A stretch of DNA of 64,000 bases from Endozoicomonas euniceicola (GTDB lineage: Bacteria > Pseudomonadota > Gammaproteobacteria > Pseudomonadales > Endozoicomonadaceae): NCBI RefSeq assembly GCF_025562755.1, contig NZ_CP103300.1, forward strand, positions 2,226,501-2,290,500. The letters are read 5' to 3'. The notes beneath the pieces were generated by a model, which was not told the origin of the DNA, did no database searches, and saw nothing but the letters and a program-made list of their open reading frames with translations. Every line of letters starts with the position of its first letter. The first letter of the stretch is position 1. The translations under genes and the position numbers were made by a program. This document shows positions 26,031-34,912 of the stretch, in pieces.

Positions 26031-26085
26031 TTCAGTGCTCATTAATATAAAGTTTATATTATAGGTATTTGAAAGAGGTTTTCAA

Positions 26086-26514
26086 GTGAGCGCACACAAT
26101 AAAGATTTGCTTAAAGGGTATCTTCGCAAACGACATAGCGTTACCAAGCTGGTTGTTCATTTGGTGTTCACGACAAAGTACAGACGAAAGCTTTTTGATG
26201 GCTATATGATCAAGCAGTTACGGGAGTCGTTCGAGAGTGCATGTGAAAAACTGGAATGCCAGTTACTTGAAATGGATGGCGAAAAAGATCACGTTCACCT
26301 GTTGGTGGCCTACCCACCAAAACTGGCTATCAGTGTCATGGTAAATAATCTCAAATCAACATCATCAAGACGGTTGCGAATGCTGAATACCCACCTTACT
26401 GCTCAGAGCAAAGCAGGCTTAATGTGGTCAAGGTCTTACTTTGCTTGCAGTGCTGGCGGTGCAACTATCGAGACTCTGAAGGACTACGTTAATAGCCAGA
26501 GTACACCAGATTGA
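26086..26514 (+). CDS. tnpA: IS200-type HUH transposase TnpA (intact)
   Basis: A 142-residue Y1 transposase that cuts and joins single-stranded ends of IS200/IS605 elements. The metal-binding HVH is at ~69-71 (DHVHLLVAY) and the catalytic Tyr is ~Y134 (LKDYVNSQ). The start is a GTG at 26086, shared with copy A. It is the only intact tnpA in the window and could in principle mobilise both copies, provided their subterminal hairpins are functional. Confidence 0.92.
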   Translation: MSAHNKDLLKGYLRKRHSVTKLVVHLVFTTKYRRKLFDGYMIKQLRESFESACEKLECQLLEMDGEKDHVHLLVAYPPKLAISVMVNNLKSTSSRRLRMLNTHLTAQSKAGLMWSRSYFACSAGGATIETLKDYVNSQSTPD

Positions 26515-26584
26515 TGGCGGAAGGCTCTGCGCCTTCCCGTCTTATATCCCCGCCCGCATTGGGCGAGGGTTTACGACGATTTTG

Positions 26585-27619
26585 CTAAAGGCTATCCGGA
26601 TCCTTGGCTTTTTCCCGGGCAGTGTCGTGTGAAATCAAACTGTTATTGACCAGTTTTTTCAGGCACTGGTCGAGCGTCTGCATACCGATGGAACTGCCTG
26701 TCTGTATCGCCGAATACATCTGTGCCACTTTGTCTTCACGAATCAGGTTACGAATGGCAGAAGTGCCTATCATGATTTCATGGGCAGCTACACGCCCACC
26801 GCCGTTTTTCTTAAGCAGAGTCTGGGAAACCACTGCCTGCAAAGACTCGGACAGCATGGAGCGCACCATTGATTTTTCTTCAGCGGGAAACACATCAATA
26901 ATCCGGTCAACGGTTTTGGCGGCAGACGTCGTATGTAGAGTACCAAACACCATGTGGCCGGTTTCAGCGGCTGTCAGAGCCAGGCGAATGGTTTCAAGGT
27001 CTCGCATTTCACCCACCAGAATAATGTCCGGGTCTTCACGCAGGGCTGCCCGCAGGGCATCGCTAAAACTGCGGGTATCCCGATGAACTTCCCTCTGGTT
27101 AACCAGGCACTTTTTCGAGTTATGAACAAATTCAATGGGGTCTTCAATGGTCAGGATATGGTCATAGCGGGTATCGTTAATGTAATCGAGCATGGCGGCC
27201 AGTGTCGTTGACTTACCGGAACCGGTAGGTCCTGTGACCAGCACCAGCCCCCTTGGCATGGAAGAGATATCCTTGAACACCTGCCCCATACCCAGGTCAT
27301 CCATCGACAGAACCTTGCTGGGGATGGTACGAAACACCGCCCCCGCACCACGGGACTGGTTAAACGCATTCACCCGAAAACGTGCGACACCCGGTACTTC
27401 AAAAGAAAAGTCCGTCTGCATGCATTCTTCGAAATCACGTCGCTGTTTATCGTTCATAATGTCATAAATCAGGCCGTGTACCTGTTTATGATCCATGGGA
27501 GGCAGGTTGATTCGGCGTACATCGCCGTCCATACGAATCATGGGTGGCAAGCCCGCAGAGAGGTGTAAATCCGATGCGCCCTGCTTGAAGCTGAATGCCA
27601 GCAGCTCGGTGATATCCAT
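26585..27619 (-). CDS. pilT: Type IV pilus retraction ATPase PilT
   Basis: A hexameric cytoplasmic ATPase that retracts type IV pili for twitching motility. The 344-residue protein has ASDLHLSAGLPP at the N-terminus, Walker A GPTGSGKSTTLAAM, the Asp box LTIEDPIEFVH, Walker B EDPDIILVGEMRD and the His box TGHMVFGTLHTTSA. It diverges from yggS, the usual neighbour. IS copy B lies at its 3' end, and the CTTTAG that marks the IS boundary supplies the last Leu codon and TAG stop, so the protein is complete. Confidence 0.96.
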   Translation of the reverse strand: MDITELLAFSFKQGASDLHLSAGLPPMIRMDGDVRRINLPPMDHKQVHGLIYDIMNDKQRRDFEECMQTDFSFEVPGVARFRVNAFNQSRGAGAVFRTIPSKVLSMDDLGMGQVFKDISSMPRGLVLVTGPTGSGKSTTLAAMLDYINDTRYDHILTIEDPIEFVHNSKKCLVNQREVHRDTRSFSDALRAALREDPDIILVGEMRDLETIRLALTAAETGHMVFGTLHTTSAAKTVDRIIDVFPAEEKSMVRSMLSESLQAVVSQTLLKKNGGGRVAAHEIMIGTSAIRNLIREDKVAQMYSAIQTGSSIGMQTLDQCLKKLVNNSLISHDTAREKAKDPDSL

Positions 27620-27694
27620 GAAGTTCCCCCTGAACCCCGGAAACAGTAAACTACCTGTTTTATTTTTTCCTGATACACAATACTGTACAGCCAG

Positions 27695-28381
27695 ATGACG
27701 TTATTAAAAAGCCGCTTTGAACAGGTTATTAACCAAATCCATAAAGCAGAGAAAACCTGCCAGCGTGAAGGCGAGGTCAGATTGCTCGCCGTCAGCAAAA
27801 CCAAACCCGCCGACAAGGTAAGAGAAGCCTGTGCCCTGGGGCAGCGTGAATTTGGAGAAAGCTACTTGCAGGAAGCCCTGGTAAAAGTTCAGGCACTTGC
27901 AGATATTGACGATATTGTCTGGCACTTTATAGGGCCGATCCAGTCCAACAAAACCCGGGATATCGCCAGCCATTTCCACTGGGTTCACAGTGTTGACCGC
28001 CTGAAAATTGCCCGACGCCTGAATGACCAGCGACCCGCTGATTTGCCGCCGCTGAACATTTGTCTGCAGGTGAATATCAGTGGCGAAGCCTCCAAGTCCG
28101 GAGTTTCAATGGACGAACTGGAAGAACTGGTAAAAGCGGTTTCTGAATTGCCCAATCTTTCTCTGCGGGGTTTAATGGCCATTCCGGCACGGGCTGAAAA
28201 CAAGGAACAGCAGCGTATTCCATTGCGAGCCCTGAAGCAGGCGCTGGATAACCTGAATAAGTCGCTCGGGCTGACTATGGACACTCTCTCTATGGGCATG
28301 ACCGATGACCTGGAAGCTGCCGTTGAAGAAGGATCGACCATGGTACGAATCGGCACAGCCCTGTTTGGCGCAAGAACATAA
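27695..28381 (+). CDS. yggS: YggS/PLPBP pyridoxal-phosphate homeostasis protein
   Basis: A 228-residue PLP-binding protein that buffers free PLP and affects amino-acid metabolism. The PLP lysine lies in LLAVSKTKPADKV. Later blocks are FGESYLQEA, WHFIGPIQSNKTRD, NISGEASKSG and LSMGMTDDLEAAVEEGSTMVRIGTALFG, which ends the protein as usual. The order yggS-proC-yggT is conserved in Pseudomonas. Here a membrane-protein gene and a duplication separate yggS from the intact proC by 5 kb. The last ~190 bp recur at ~29951-30134. Confidence 0.95.
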   Translation: MTLLKSRFEQVINQIHKAEKTCQREGEVRLLAVSKTKPADKVREACALGQREFGESYLQEALVKVQALADIDDIVWHFIGPIQSNKTRDIASHFHWVHSVDRLKIARRLNDQRPADLPPLNICLQVNISGEASKSGVSMDELEELVKAVSELPNLSLRGLMAIPARAENKEQQRIPLRALKQALDNLNKSLGLTMDTLSMGMTDDLEAAVEEGSTMVRIGTALFGART

Positions 28382-29948
28382 AAAAACACCCTGCTCAGTT
28401 CAGCGAACATCTATTGATACATGAGTAACAGACTCAGAGTACTTAATAAAAATGGCAGCACAGGGTTAAAATCCTCGCCGGGCTCAATGACAGGCTGACC
28501 CAGATTATAAAATGACCTGGCGATGTAGGCAGTCATAACCATTAACGATGCAATGGTGTCACCGCCTTGAAACCACTGTGCTGAAATCATGCTAAAAAAC
28601 AGGGCTCCTCCGTAGAGAGCCACCAGGTGGGCTTTCTCACTCAGTTCGTAAGTTAATGCCTCATTCTGTCCATGCCCAAGTGCACCAGACAACGCATGAA
28701 AGAATGATGGTCCCAAAGCAGCAAAAGTGGCTATGGCACATGATACAACGCCGTTTCCCATAAACAATACTTGTTCTTCGGGAGTTCTTATTCGGTAGAT
28801 ATAAAATGCCAGCACTCCCAGGCCGGCAAGAAACTTATCGACATTCGTACGAAACAGGTAACTCAAACGCATTGCATTCTGCCCTATGAAGCTCACGATG
28901 TTGTTTGCTAAAAATGAAATGAAAATCATATTTTGGATTTTTCCTGAGCTCATCAGGTAATAATGATCCCTCGAAATAAGCAGATACGCTCTCTGAGCTA
29001 CCACTCTTAACATCAGCTTTTTAAGATTGCTGTTTGACCACCAGGCACCACTTAAAAGTGTTGATACGGCGGTGAATGCCATAAATCCTGAAGAAGGGTA
29101 AAAATCAGGGTTATAGTACTTGTAGAACACATAGCCCATAGTAGCCAGACTGCCTGTATTCAAAATGGCTCCGGTCACAGGAGAGTACTTACAATTCTCA
29201 CGTTTCCCTTCAACGAAACAGTTCAATAAATCGCCGCTTACTAAAGGTTCTTTGAATAGACTCTCATAATGTTTGCGCGCATAACTTCCAAAGCTTTCAA
29301 GTGACTTACTTAAAGCAGAAGGAACAGAAGGGTTTTCATTATTCTTATTGATTTCTTTGATGTATTCAGGAAAACCATGTTCTAACAAATGCCCCATGGC
29401 GGCTTCTGATAGTTGCAGTTCGTTGCATTCCGGATACTCCTGAAAAAAAAGAGCAAGAATATCGTCGATATCTCTATTTGTTGATATTGATGAAAATTTA
29501 TTTTTTCCCAAAAATACCTGAACGTTCCTTAGACACTGAAAATCAGCAGGGTTAATTTCAGCGTCAATGTCACCGCTGTAAGACACTGAAGGATAATGTA
29601 GTGCGCCTATGATCAGAATAAATAAGAAGTACTTGAGTTTTGTCATTTTCTCTTCCACCATGCAGCCTCAATATTGATGTAAAGCCCTTCATCAAAACAG
29701 GATGACAAGAGCCATGCCCCCCCTCTGGACAGAAGCCAAAGCATAGCCTTTATAGGCGCTGGCAATATGGCCTGCAGTATTTTTGGAGGCCTGATTGAAG
29801 ATGGCTGGCCAAAGAATAAAATATGGGCAACCGCCCGCAGTGAAGCGACACTGGAAAAGGTTAAAAACCAGTATGGCGTTCAGGTGACCCCGGATAATCA
29901 TCAGGCGGTTCGTCAGTCAGAGGTTGTTGTACTCTGTGTTTCGGTAGC
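28196..29948. repeat. Tandem duplication II, left unit (yggS tail - membrane protein - proC head)
   Basis: The unit runs from the last third of yggS through the membrane-protein gene to a partial proC. The same order restarts at ~29949 with a yggS tail and ends in the intact proC. At the joint, proC sequence (TTTCGGTAGCGGCTG) passes into yggS sequence (GGCTGAAAACAAGG) through a shared GGCTG. The architecture is the same as at rsgA-rhdA. Confidence 0.85.
28411..29646 (-). CDS. Unknown multi-pass membrane protein, intact copy
   Basis: ~411 residues starting at MTKLKYFLFILIIGAL (signal peptide or anchor); a Met five codons upstream is also possible. The N-terminal ~150 residues are soluble-looking and Cys-containing (QCLRNVQVFL, NCFVEGKRENC). 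At least five hydrophobic segments follow, for example GSLATMGYVFYKYY, FMAFTAVSTLLSGAWW and VLPFLLSTLSLLLMY. I do not recognise the family. It lies antisense between yggS and proC, and a broken second copy is at 30165-33327. Confidence 0.65.
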   Translation of the reverse strand: MTKLKYFLFILIIGALHYPSVSYSGDIDAEINPADFQCLRNVQVFLGKNKFSSISTNRDIDDILALFFQEYPECNELQLSEAAMGHLLEHGFPEYIKEINKNNENPSVPSALSKSLESFGSYARKHYESLFKEPLVSGDLLNCFVEGKRENCKYSPVTGAILNTGSLATMGYVFYKYYNPDFYPSSGFMAFTAVSTLLSGAWWSNSNLKKLMLRVVAQRAYLLISRDHYYLMSSGKIQNMIFISFLANNIVSFIGQNAMRLSYLFRTNVDKFLAGLGVLAFYIYRIRTPEEQVLFMGNGVVSCAIATFAALGPSFFHALSGALGHGQNEALTYELSEKAHLVALYGGALFFSMISAQWFQGGDTIASLMVMTAYIARSFYNLGQPVIEPGEDFNPVLPFLLSTLSLLLMYQ

Positions 29949-29955
29949 GGCTGAA
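29702..29955 (+). pseudogene. Partial, frameshifted copy of the proC start
   Basis: It matches the first ~220 bp of proC (33383 onward). It has lost one A after the second ATG (GCCATGCCCC against GCCATGACCCC), which breaks the frame at once. A ~100-bp internal stretch is deleted before the TTCGGTAGCGGCTG block. It fuses to a yggS tail, so the apparent short frame across 29767-30027 is a chimera and not a gene. Confidence 0.9.
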
Positions 29956-30134
29956 AACAAGGAACAGCAACGCATTCCACTACGAGCCCTGAAGCAGGCG
30001 CTAGATAGCCTGAGACGCTCGGGCTGACTATGGACACGCTCTCTATGGGCATGCCCGGTGGCCTGGAAGCTGCTGTTGAAGAAGGATCGACCATAGTACG
30101 AATCGGCACCGCACTGTTTGGCGCAAGAACATAA
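29949..30134 (+). pseudogene. Duplicated 3' tail of yggS
   Basis: ~185 bp matching the end of yggS, with a small deletion near 30010, ending at the same GGCGCAAGAACATAA. The sequence just beyond (ACACCCTGCTCA...) also matches, so the duplicated unit continues into the membrane-protein copy. Confidence 0.9.
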
Positions 30135-30651
30135 AAAAAACACCCTGCTCACTTCAGCGAACATCTAATGATACATGAGTAACAGACTCGGAGTACTTAA
30201 TAAAATTAGCAGTACAGGGTTAAAATCCTCGCCGGGCTCAATAACAGGCTGACCCAGATTATAAAATGTCCTGGCGATGTAGGCAGTCATAAACATTAAC
30301 GATGCAATAGCGTCACCTTGAAACAACCGTATTGAAATCATGCTAAAAAACAGAGCTCCTTCGTAGAGAGCCACCAGGTAGGCTTTCTAACTCAGTTCGT
30401 CAGTTAATGCCTGATTCTGCCCATAGGTAAACGCATCAGACAACGCCTGAAAGAATGGTGGTCCCAAAGCAGCAAAAGCAGCTAAGGCACATGATGCGAA
30501 GCCGTCTCCCATAAACAATACATGGTCTTCGGGAGTTCTTGTCCGGTAGATATAAAATGCCAGCATTCCCAGGCTGGCAAGAAACTTATCAATGTGCGTA
30601 TGGGCCAGATAACTCCAATACATTCTGCCATGCGGGTGGCTAGATGCTTAA

Positions 30652-31926
30652 TTACTTAATATCGTCTACCGCTTTTAGTAGTGTTGGCATAACGTCTAGG
30701 AACGTCATTGCTACTGTACGTGGGTGTTGCATTTGGTCTTGTGCGCCGAACGTCTTGATTACTGTCTTAGTTGCTGGCTCACCTACTGTTACCTGACCAG
30801 ATACACCTACGAACGCGATGAAGCGGCGACCGTCTACGTTAAGCACGCGAATTTGGTCTTTATACCAAGCGTCAGCTAGTAGTGCAGAGAAGCCATCGTG
30901 TTGCCAAGCGCTCTTAACTTCGTCGTTACCTTCGATTAGCTCATCAATGAATTTCTTAGATACTACTTGTTCGCCCTTACGGTTCTTACCGTCGTTCATC
31001 AGGAGATCCATTAGCTTCGCACCGTCACGCGCTGTAACGTGGTGGCCACCTGAGGCAACAGCCTCACCGTTACGGTTTGTCATCATTTCAGCGTCATATT
31101 CCGCGCCCATTGGTTTAAATAGGCGTTCTTCTAGGATTTCAACGTAACGCTTGCCTTCTAAGCGTTCCATTAGCATCGCTAGCATTTCAGTGTTCATACA
31201 TAGGTATTCGAACGCTTCACCACGTTTAACGTCACTACGCTGACCTAGTGATTGAGCTACTTCAATGATGTTTTTGTAGTCGTACCTAGATGGACCATTC
31301 CAGTCTTGTGTTTCACTCTGTCTTTCATCGACCATTAGCCCTGGCGTTTTGATTACTTCAATACCAGAGCGCATATCCGCAACTTGCTCAACGGTCGCAC
31401 CATCCCAACCAGTACCTTTAAGCTCTGGAAGGTATTTAGTTAACTGGTCTTTCATGTTTACGCGACCTTCCGCTACGAATGTAGATAGAAGAATGCCTGT
31501 GTAAGACTTACCTGCTGACATTTCTAGGTGCGTTTTAGCCTTGTGCATACCGTTCCAGTATTGTTCGTGCACTAGCTCGCCGTCTTTAAGAACGACTAGC
31601 GCTTCCATTTTCAAGCGGAACGGGATAATTGTGCTTAGTGGGTATTCGCCGTCGTAGTCGTTACCAGTTAGCTTGTCCAGGTCAAGAAGTTGTTTTGTTT
31701 CGCCCAAGTTCCAAACGTAATCGCCAGTGTGCATTTTTACGTAGTGAGTGAATTTGTAAGCTTGTTGGTAAGTAAGAGATTCGTTCTCTTGCTCCCAATT
31801 GTCTTGAGTGATGCCAACCGCACCCACTTGTTCAAGGAACGCCGCATCTGGCTTATGGATTTCTAATGCCTGTGCGCCGAACGAGGTCGTTGCTGCCACA
31901 GCCATAGCAATAATAGTCTTTTTCAT
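30652..31926 (-). CDS. Secreted beta-lactamase-family serine hydrolase
   Basis: 424 residues with a signal peptide (MKKTIIAMAVAATTSFGAQA), so periplasmic or secreted. The class-C beta-lactamase / 6-aminohexanoate-dimer-hydrolase type fold is suggested by the S-x-x-K motif (EMSAGKSYTGIL), VEQVADMRSGIEV and ASGGHHVTARDGAKLMDLLM. The second motif is read as YLCMNTE. The substrate could be an amide, ester or peptide; true antibiotic resistance is not implied. The frame is intact although it sits in a pseudogene, so it arrived recently or is still selected. Confidence 0.8.
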   Translation of the reverse strand: MKKTIIAMAVAATTSFGAQALEIHKPDAAFLEQVGAVGITQDNWEQENESLTYQQAYKFTHYVKMHTGDYVWNLGETKQLLDLDKLTGNDYDGEYPLSTIIPFRLKMEALVVLKDGELVHEQYWNGMHKAKTHLEMSAGKSYTGILLSTFVAEGRVNMKDQLTKYLPELKGTGWDGATVEQVADMRSGIEVIKTPGLMVDERQSETQDWNGPSRYDYKNIIEVAQSLGQRSDVKRGEAFEYLCMNTEMLAMLMERLEGKRYVEILEERLFKPMGAEYDAEMMTNRNGEAVASGGHHVTARDGAKLMDLLMNDGKNRKGEQVVSKKFIDELIEGNDEVKSAWQHDGFSALLADAWYKDQIRVLNVDGRRFIAFVGVSGQVTVGEPATKTVIKTFGAQDQMQHPRTVAMTFLDVMPTLLKAVDDIK

Positions 31927-31979
31927 TTTAATATCTCTTTGAAGTATGGCCGCACCTTGGCGCGGCCAGAAATTAGGAA

Positions 31980-32523
31980 TTAGCAGTTCTTAATGTGAAC
32001 GTCTTTGTGTTCATCGTCGGTACGCATGTACATATCGACTTTTTTACCGTTCACTCTGAAGTGAGTTGAGGTGACAGTACCCATCATGTCGCCACGACCT
32101 TTCCATACAGGTTTGGTTTTTGCGAACTTATACGCCTCTTCTTTTGTGGTGTCGCCGTTCGCTGTCTTCATAAACTCTTGCGCCGCTTTTAAGCGCTCAA
32201 GGGTATGAGAGCCAAACTCTTCATCTACAAAGTCGTGCTGTGTTGTCGTGCTGTGGTTGGTGTGAACCATAGCTACGCCTTCAGTAACATGCAGACCATC
32301 GGCATACGTGTTTTCTACGCTTACCTATGGAGAATCAGCACCTACAACCGTGTATGCGTAGTACGTGGTGTACTTGTCGTACATTGCGTAAATATCAACT
32401 AAGTCTTGTGGTTTCTGTGCTTCGTAGATTTCCCAACCTAGATGCAGTGATGGCGTAGAGTCCTTTTCGATAATTTCACCACCATCTAGTTGACGTGCAG
32501 TACCCTCATCAGCAAACAGCTAC
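31980..32523 (-). pseudogene. Truncated gene of unknown function upstream of the serine hydrolase
   Basis: The conceptual product runs from LFADEGTARQLDGGEIIE to the C-terminus DEHKDVHIKNC. It is cut at its 5' end by the cassette boundary and has an in-frame TAG at 32325-32327 (GADSP-stop-VSVEN). Only the last 96 residues, from a Met at 32270, could still be translated. I do not recognise the family. It ends 53 bp before the hydrolase and was probably in one operon with it in the donor. Confidence 0.7.
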
Positions 32524-33382
32524 ATTAAACCAAAAATGGATATAAGCAACACTAATAAAAAGTATTTTTGATTAAAATCAATGATTTTTGGGCTATGGCA
32601 TTTACGATGTTGTTTGCCAGAAATGAAATGAAAATCATACTGTGAATTTTTCCTGAGCTGAGCAGCTTCATTCTGTAAACTAGCACGCCCAATGCAAGCT
32701 TTTTAAGATTGCTGTTTGACCACCAGGCACCACTTAAAAGTGTTGATACGGCGGTGAATGCCATAAATCCTGAAAAAGGGTAAAAATCAGGGTTATAGTA
32801 CTTGTAGAACACATAGCCCATAGTAGCCAGACTGCCTGTATTCAAAATGGCTCCGGTCACAGGAGAGTACTTACAATTCTCACGTTTCCCTTCAACGAAA
32901 CAGTTCAGTAAATCGCCGCTTACTAAAGGTTCTTTGAATAGACTCTCATAATGTTTGCGCGCATAACTTCCAAAGCTTTCAAGTGACTTACTTAAAGCAG
33001 AAGGAACAGAAGGGTTTTCATCATTCTTATTGATTTCTTTGATGTATTCAGGAAAACCATGTTCTAACAAATGCCCATGGCGGCTTCTGATAGTTGCAGT
33101 TCGTTGCATTCCGGATACTCCTGAAAAAAAAGAGCAAGAATATCGTCGATATCTCTATTTGTTGATATTGATGAAAATTTATTTTTTCCCAAAAATACCT
33201 GAACGTTCCTTAGACACTGAAAATCAGCAGAGTTAATTTCAGCGTCAATATCACCGCTGTAAGACACTGAAGGATAATGTAGTGAGCCTATGATCAGAAT
33301 AAATAAGAAGTACTTGAGTTTTGTCATTTTCTCTTCCACCATGCAGCCTCAATATTGATGTAAAGCCCTTCATCAAAACAGG

Positions 33383-34234
33383 ATGACAAGAGCCATGACC
33401 CCCCCTCTGGACAGAAGCCAAAGCATAGCCTTTATAGGCGCTGGCAATATGGCCTGCAGTATTTTTGGAGGCCTGATTGAAGATGGCTGGCCAAAGAATA
33501 AAATATGGGCAACCGCCCGCAGTGAAGCGACACTGGAAAAGGTTAAAAACCAGTATGGCGTTCAGGTTTCCCCGGATAATCATCAGGCGGTTCGTCAGTC
33601 AGAGATTGTTGTACTCTGTGTAAAGCCACAGATGATGAAAGCCGTGCTGCAAGACCTTGCCCCGACCCTGAAAGAGACAAAGCCTCTGCTGATTTCGGTA
33701 GCGGCTGGCATCAATCTCGACAGCCTGCAGACATGGGCTGGCTCCCGCCTGCCCATTGTGCGCTGTATGCCCAATACCCCAGCCCTGCTGCGCTGCGGTG
33801 TCAGCGGGCTGTTTGCCAATGAGCAGGTGAGCGCAGAGCAGAAAGCCATTACCGACGCTATTTTTAAAGCCGTTGGTATGACGCTGTGGGTAGACAATGA
33901 AAACCTGATTGATTCTGTTATTGCCGTTTCCGGCAGCGGCCCTGCTTACTACTTCCTGTTTATGGAAGCTATGACTGAGGTGGGCACCAGGCTGGGATTT
34001 GACCGGAAAACCGCCGAACAACTCACCTTGCAGACAGCCCTCGGGGCTGCGAAGATGGCAGTTGGTAGTGATGTTGATGCCCGTGAGCTGCGCAGACAGG
34101 TCACCTCACCCGGCGGCACCACTGAGCAGGCCATCAGGGCGTTTCAGGCGGGCGGCCTTGAACAGCTGGTTGAACAGGCCATGCAGGCTGCCGTTGACCG
34201 GGCCGCTGAAATGACCCGGCAGCTTGCCGACTGA
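33383..34234 (+). CDS. proC: Pyrroline-5-carboxylate reductase
   Basis: The last step of proline synthesis: NAD(P)H-dependent reduction of pyrroline-5-carboxylate. The 283-residue protein has the Rossmann motif IAFIGAGNMACSIFGG, VLCVKPQMM, VRCMPNTPALL, SGSGPAYYFLFMEAM and the C-terminal signature SPGGTTEQAIRAF. The start may be the ATG at 33383 or the one at 33395. It is followed by yggT, the conserved neighbour. A degraded copy of its start lies 3.7 kb upstream. Confidence 0.95.
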   Translation: MTRAMTPPLDRSQSIAFIGAGNMACSIFGGLIEDGWPKNKIWATARSEATLEKVKNQYGVQVSPDNHQAVRQSEIVVLCVKPQMMKAVLQDLAPTLKETKPLLISVAAGINLDSLQTWAGSRLPIVRCMPNTPALLRCGVSGLFANEQVSAEQKAITDAIFKAVGMTLWVDNENLIDSVIAVSGSGPAYYFLFMEAMTEVGTRLGFDRKTAEQLTLQTALGAAKMAVGSDVDARELRRQVTSPGGTTEQAIRAFQAGGLEQLVEQAMQAAVDRAAEMTRQLAD

Positions 34235-34307
34235 TTGCCGGAGTTGAATAATGGTCAGCAACAACTTAACAATTACTTGTGATTTGCTATTTTTTTGAAG
34301 GATATTT

Positions 34308-34859
34308 ATGTCAGCACTCTCTTCCAGCCTGGTCTTCCTGATTCAGATTCTGGGTAGTCTGTATATCATGGCGGTATTGCTGCGGTTTATTCTGCAGCTG
34401 GTTCGTGCCGATTTTTACAACCCGATTTCTCAGGCCATTGTTAAAATCACTGCACCGTTGCTGAACCCATTGCGCAAAATCATCCCCGGCGTTGGTGGAA
34501 TGGACATTGCCTCGCTGGTACTGGCACTGGCACTGCAAATCGGCCTGATCTACGCCCTGTATATGCTGCAAGGTTTTGCCCTGGCTGCCATCCCATTTCC
34601 CACAGTGCTGTTCCTGAGCCTGAGAGAACTGGCTGTTGAAGTTCTGAACATCTACATGTTCAGCCTGATTGTTATTGCCATTGCCAGCTGGGTAGCCGCT
34701 GGCAGCTACAACCCAGGGCTGATGTTGCTGCACCAGATTACCGAGCCCCTGTCCAGCCGTATTCGCAAGATCATTCCCCCCGTAGGTGGTCTGGACTTTT
34801 CCCTGATGGTACTGGTTCTGATCATTATTACCCTGAAAAACTTTATCGCCGCTCTTTAA
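34308..34859 (+). CDS. yggT: YggT family membrane protein
   Basis: A 183-residue integral membrane protein with two YGGT repeats, each a hydrophobic segment plus an IRKIIPPVGGLD-type motif (LRKIIPGVGGMD ~residues 60-71; IRKIIPPVGGLD ~residues 155-166). It has about four membrane segments. The role is not settled; the family is linked to osmotic stress and envelope processes. The start ATG at 34308 follows GAAGGA. It is the usual neighbour of proC. Confidence 0.92.
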   Translation: MSALSSSLVFLIQILGSLYIMAVLLRFILQLVRADFYNPISQAIVKITAPLLNPLRKIIPGVGGMDIASLVLALALQIGLIYALYMLQGFALAAIPFPTVLFLSLRELAVEVLNIYMFSLIVIAIASWVAAGSYNPGLMLLHQITEPLSSRIRKIIPPVGGLDFSLMVLVLIIITLKNFIAAL

Positions 34860-34912
34860 TCTTGCCCTGCGGTTCCGATGCTATTAGTAGTTGATCAACT
34901 TGTGGATAACTC

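Larger units (their letters stand above)
23104..26584. mobile_element. IS200/IS605-type element, copy B (interrupted by an IS1380-like element)
   Basis: The same 1777-bp element as copy A in the opposite orientation, enlarged to ~3.5 kb by a second IS between tnpA and tnpB. It runs from GTGACTGC at 23104 to just before CTAAAG (26585-26590), the complement of the CTTTAG seen at copy A. That hexamer also contains the pilT stop codon. Both tnpA and tnpB frames are intact. Confidence 0.9.
30630..32524 (-). other. Foreign ~1.9-kb cassette inside the membrane-protein pseudogene
   Basis: Similarity to the intact membrane gene stops at ~30629 and resumes at ~32590. Between them are a complete serine-hydrolase gene and a damaged upstream gene on the same strand. 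Codon use differs from the neighbours (many CTA/TTA Leu and AAC/GAC-ending codons) and looks Vibrio-like to me. No transposase, inverted repeat or clear target duplication is visible. Sequence 32525-32589 is of unclear origin. Confidence 0.7.
30165..33327 (-). pseudogene. Broken second copy of the membrane protein, split by a foreign cassette
   Basis: The N-terminal part (33327 down to ~32590) and C-terminal part (~30629 down to 30165) match the intact copy. Damage is extensive. One C is lost near 33072 (ATGCCCATGG against ATGCCCCATGG), causing a frameshift. An internal stretch is missing near 32690. A TAG interrupts the C-terminal part near 30390 (ELS-stop-KAYLV). About 1.9 kb of unrelated DNA sits in the middle. 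It is clearly non-functional. Confidence 0.9.

Noticed and set aside
14449..26584. Composite transposon formed by the two IS200/IS605 copies
   Set aside because: The copies lack terminal inverted repeats, transpose as single strands, and enclose core genes. An inversion explains the arrangement better than transposition of the whole block.
29767..30027. 86-residue frame with a Rossmann-like start
   Set aside because: It is a chimera of the frameshifted proC fragment and the yggS tail, created by the duplication joint.
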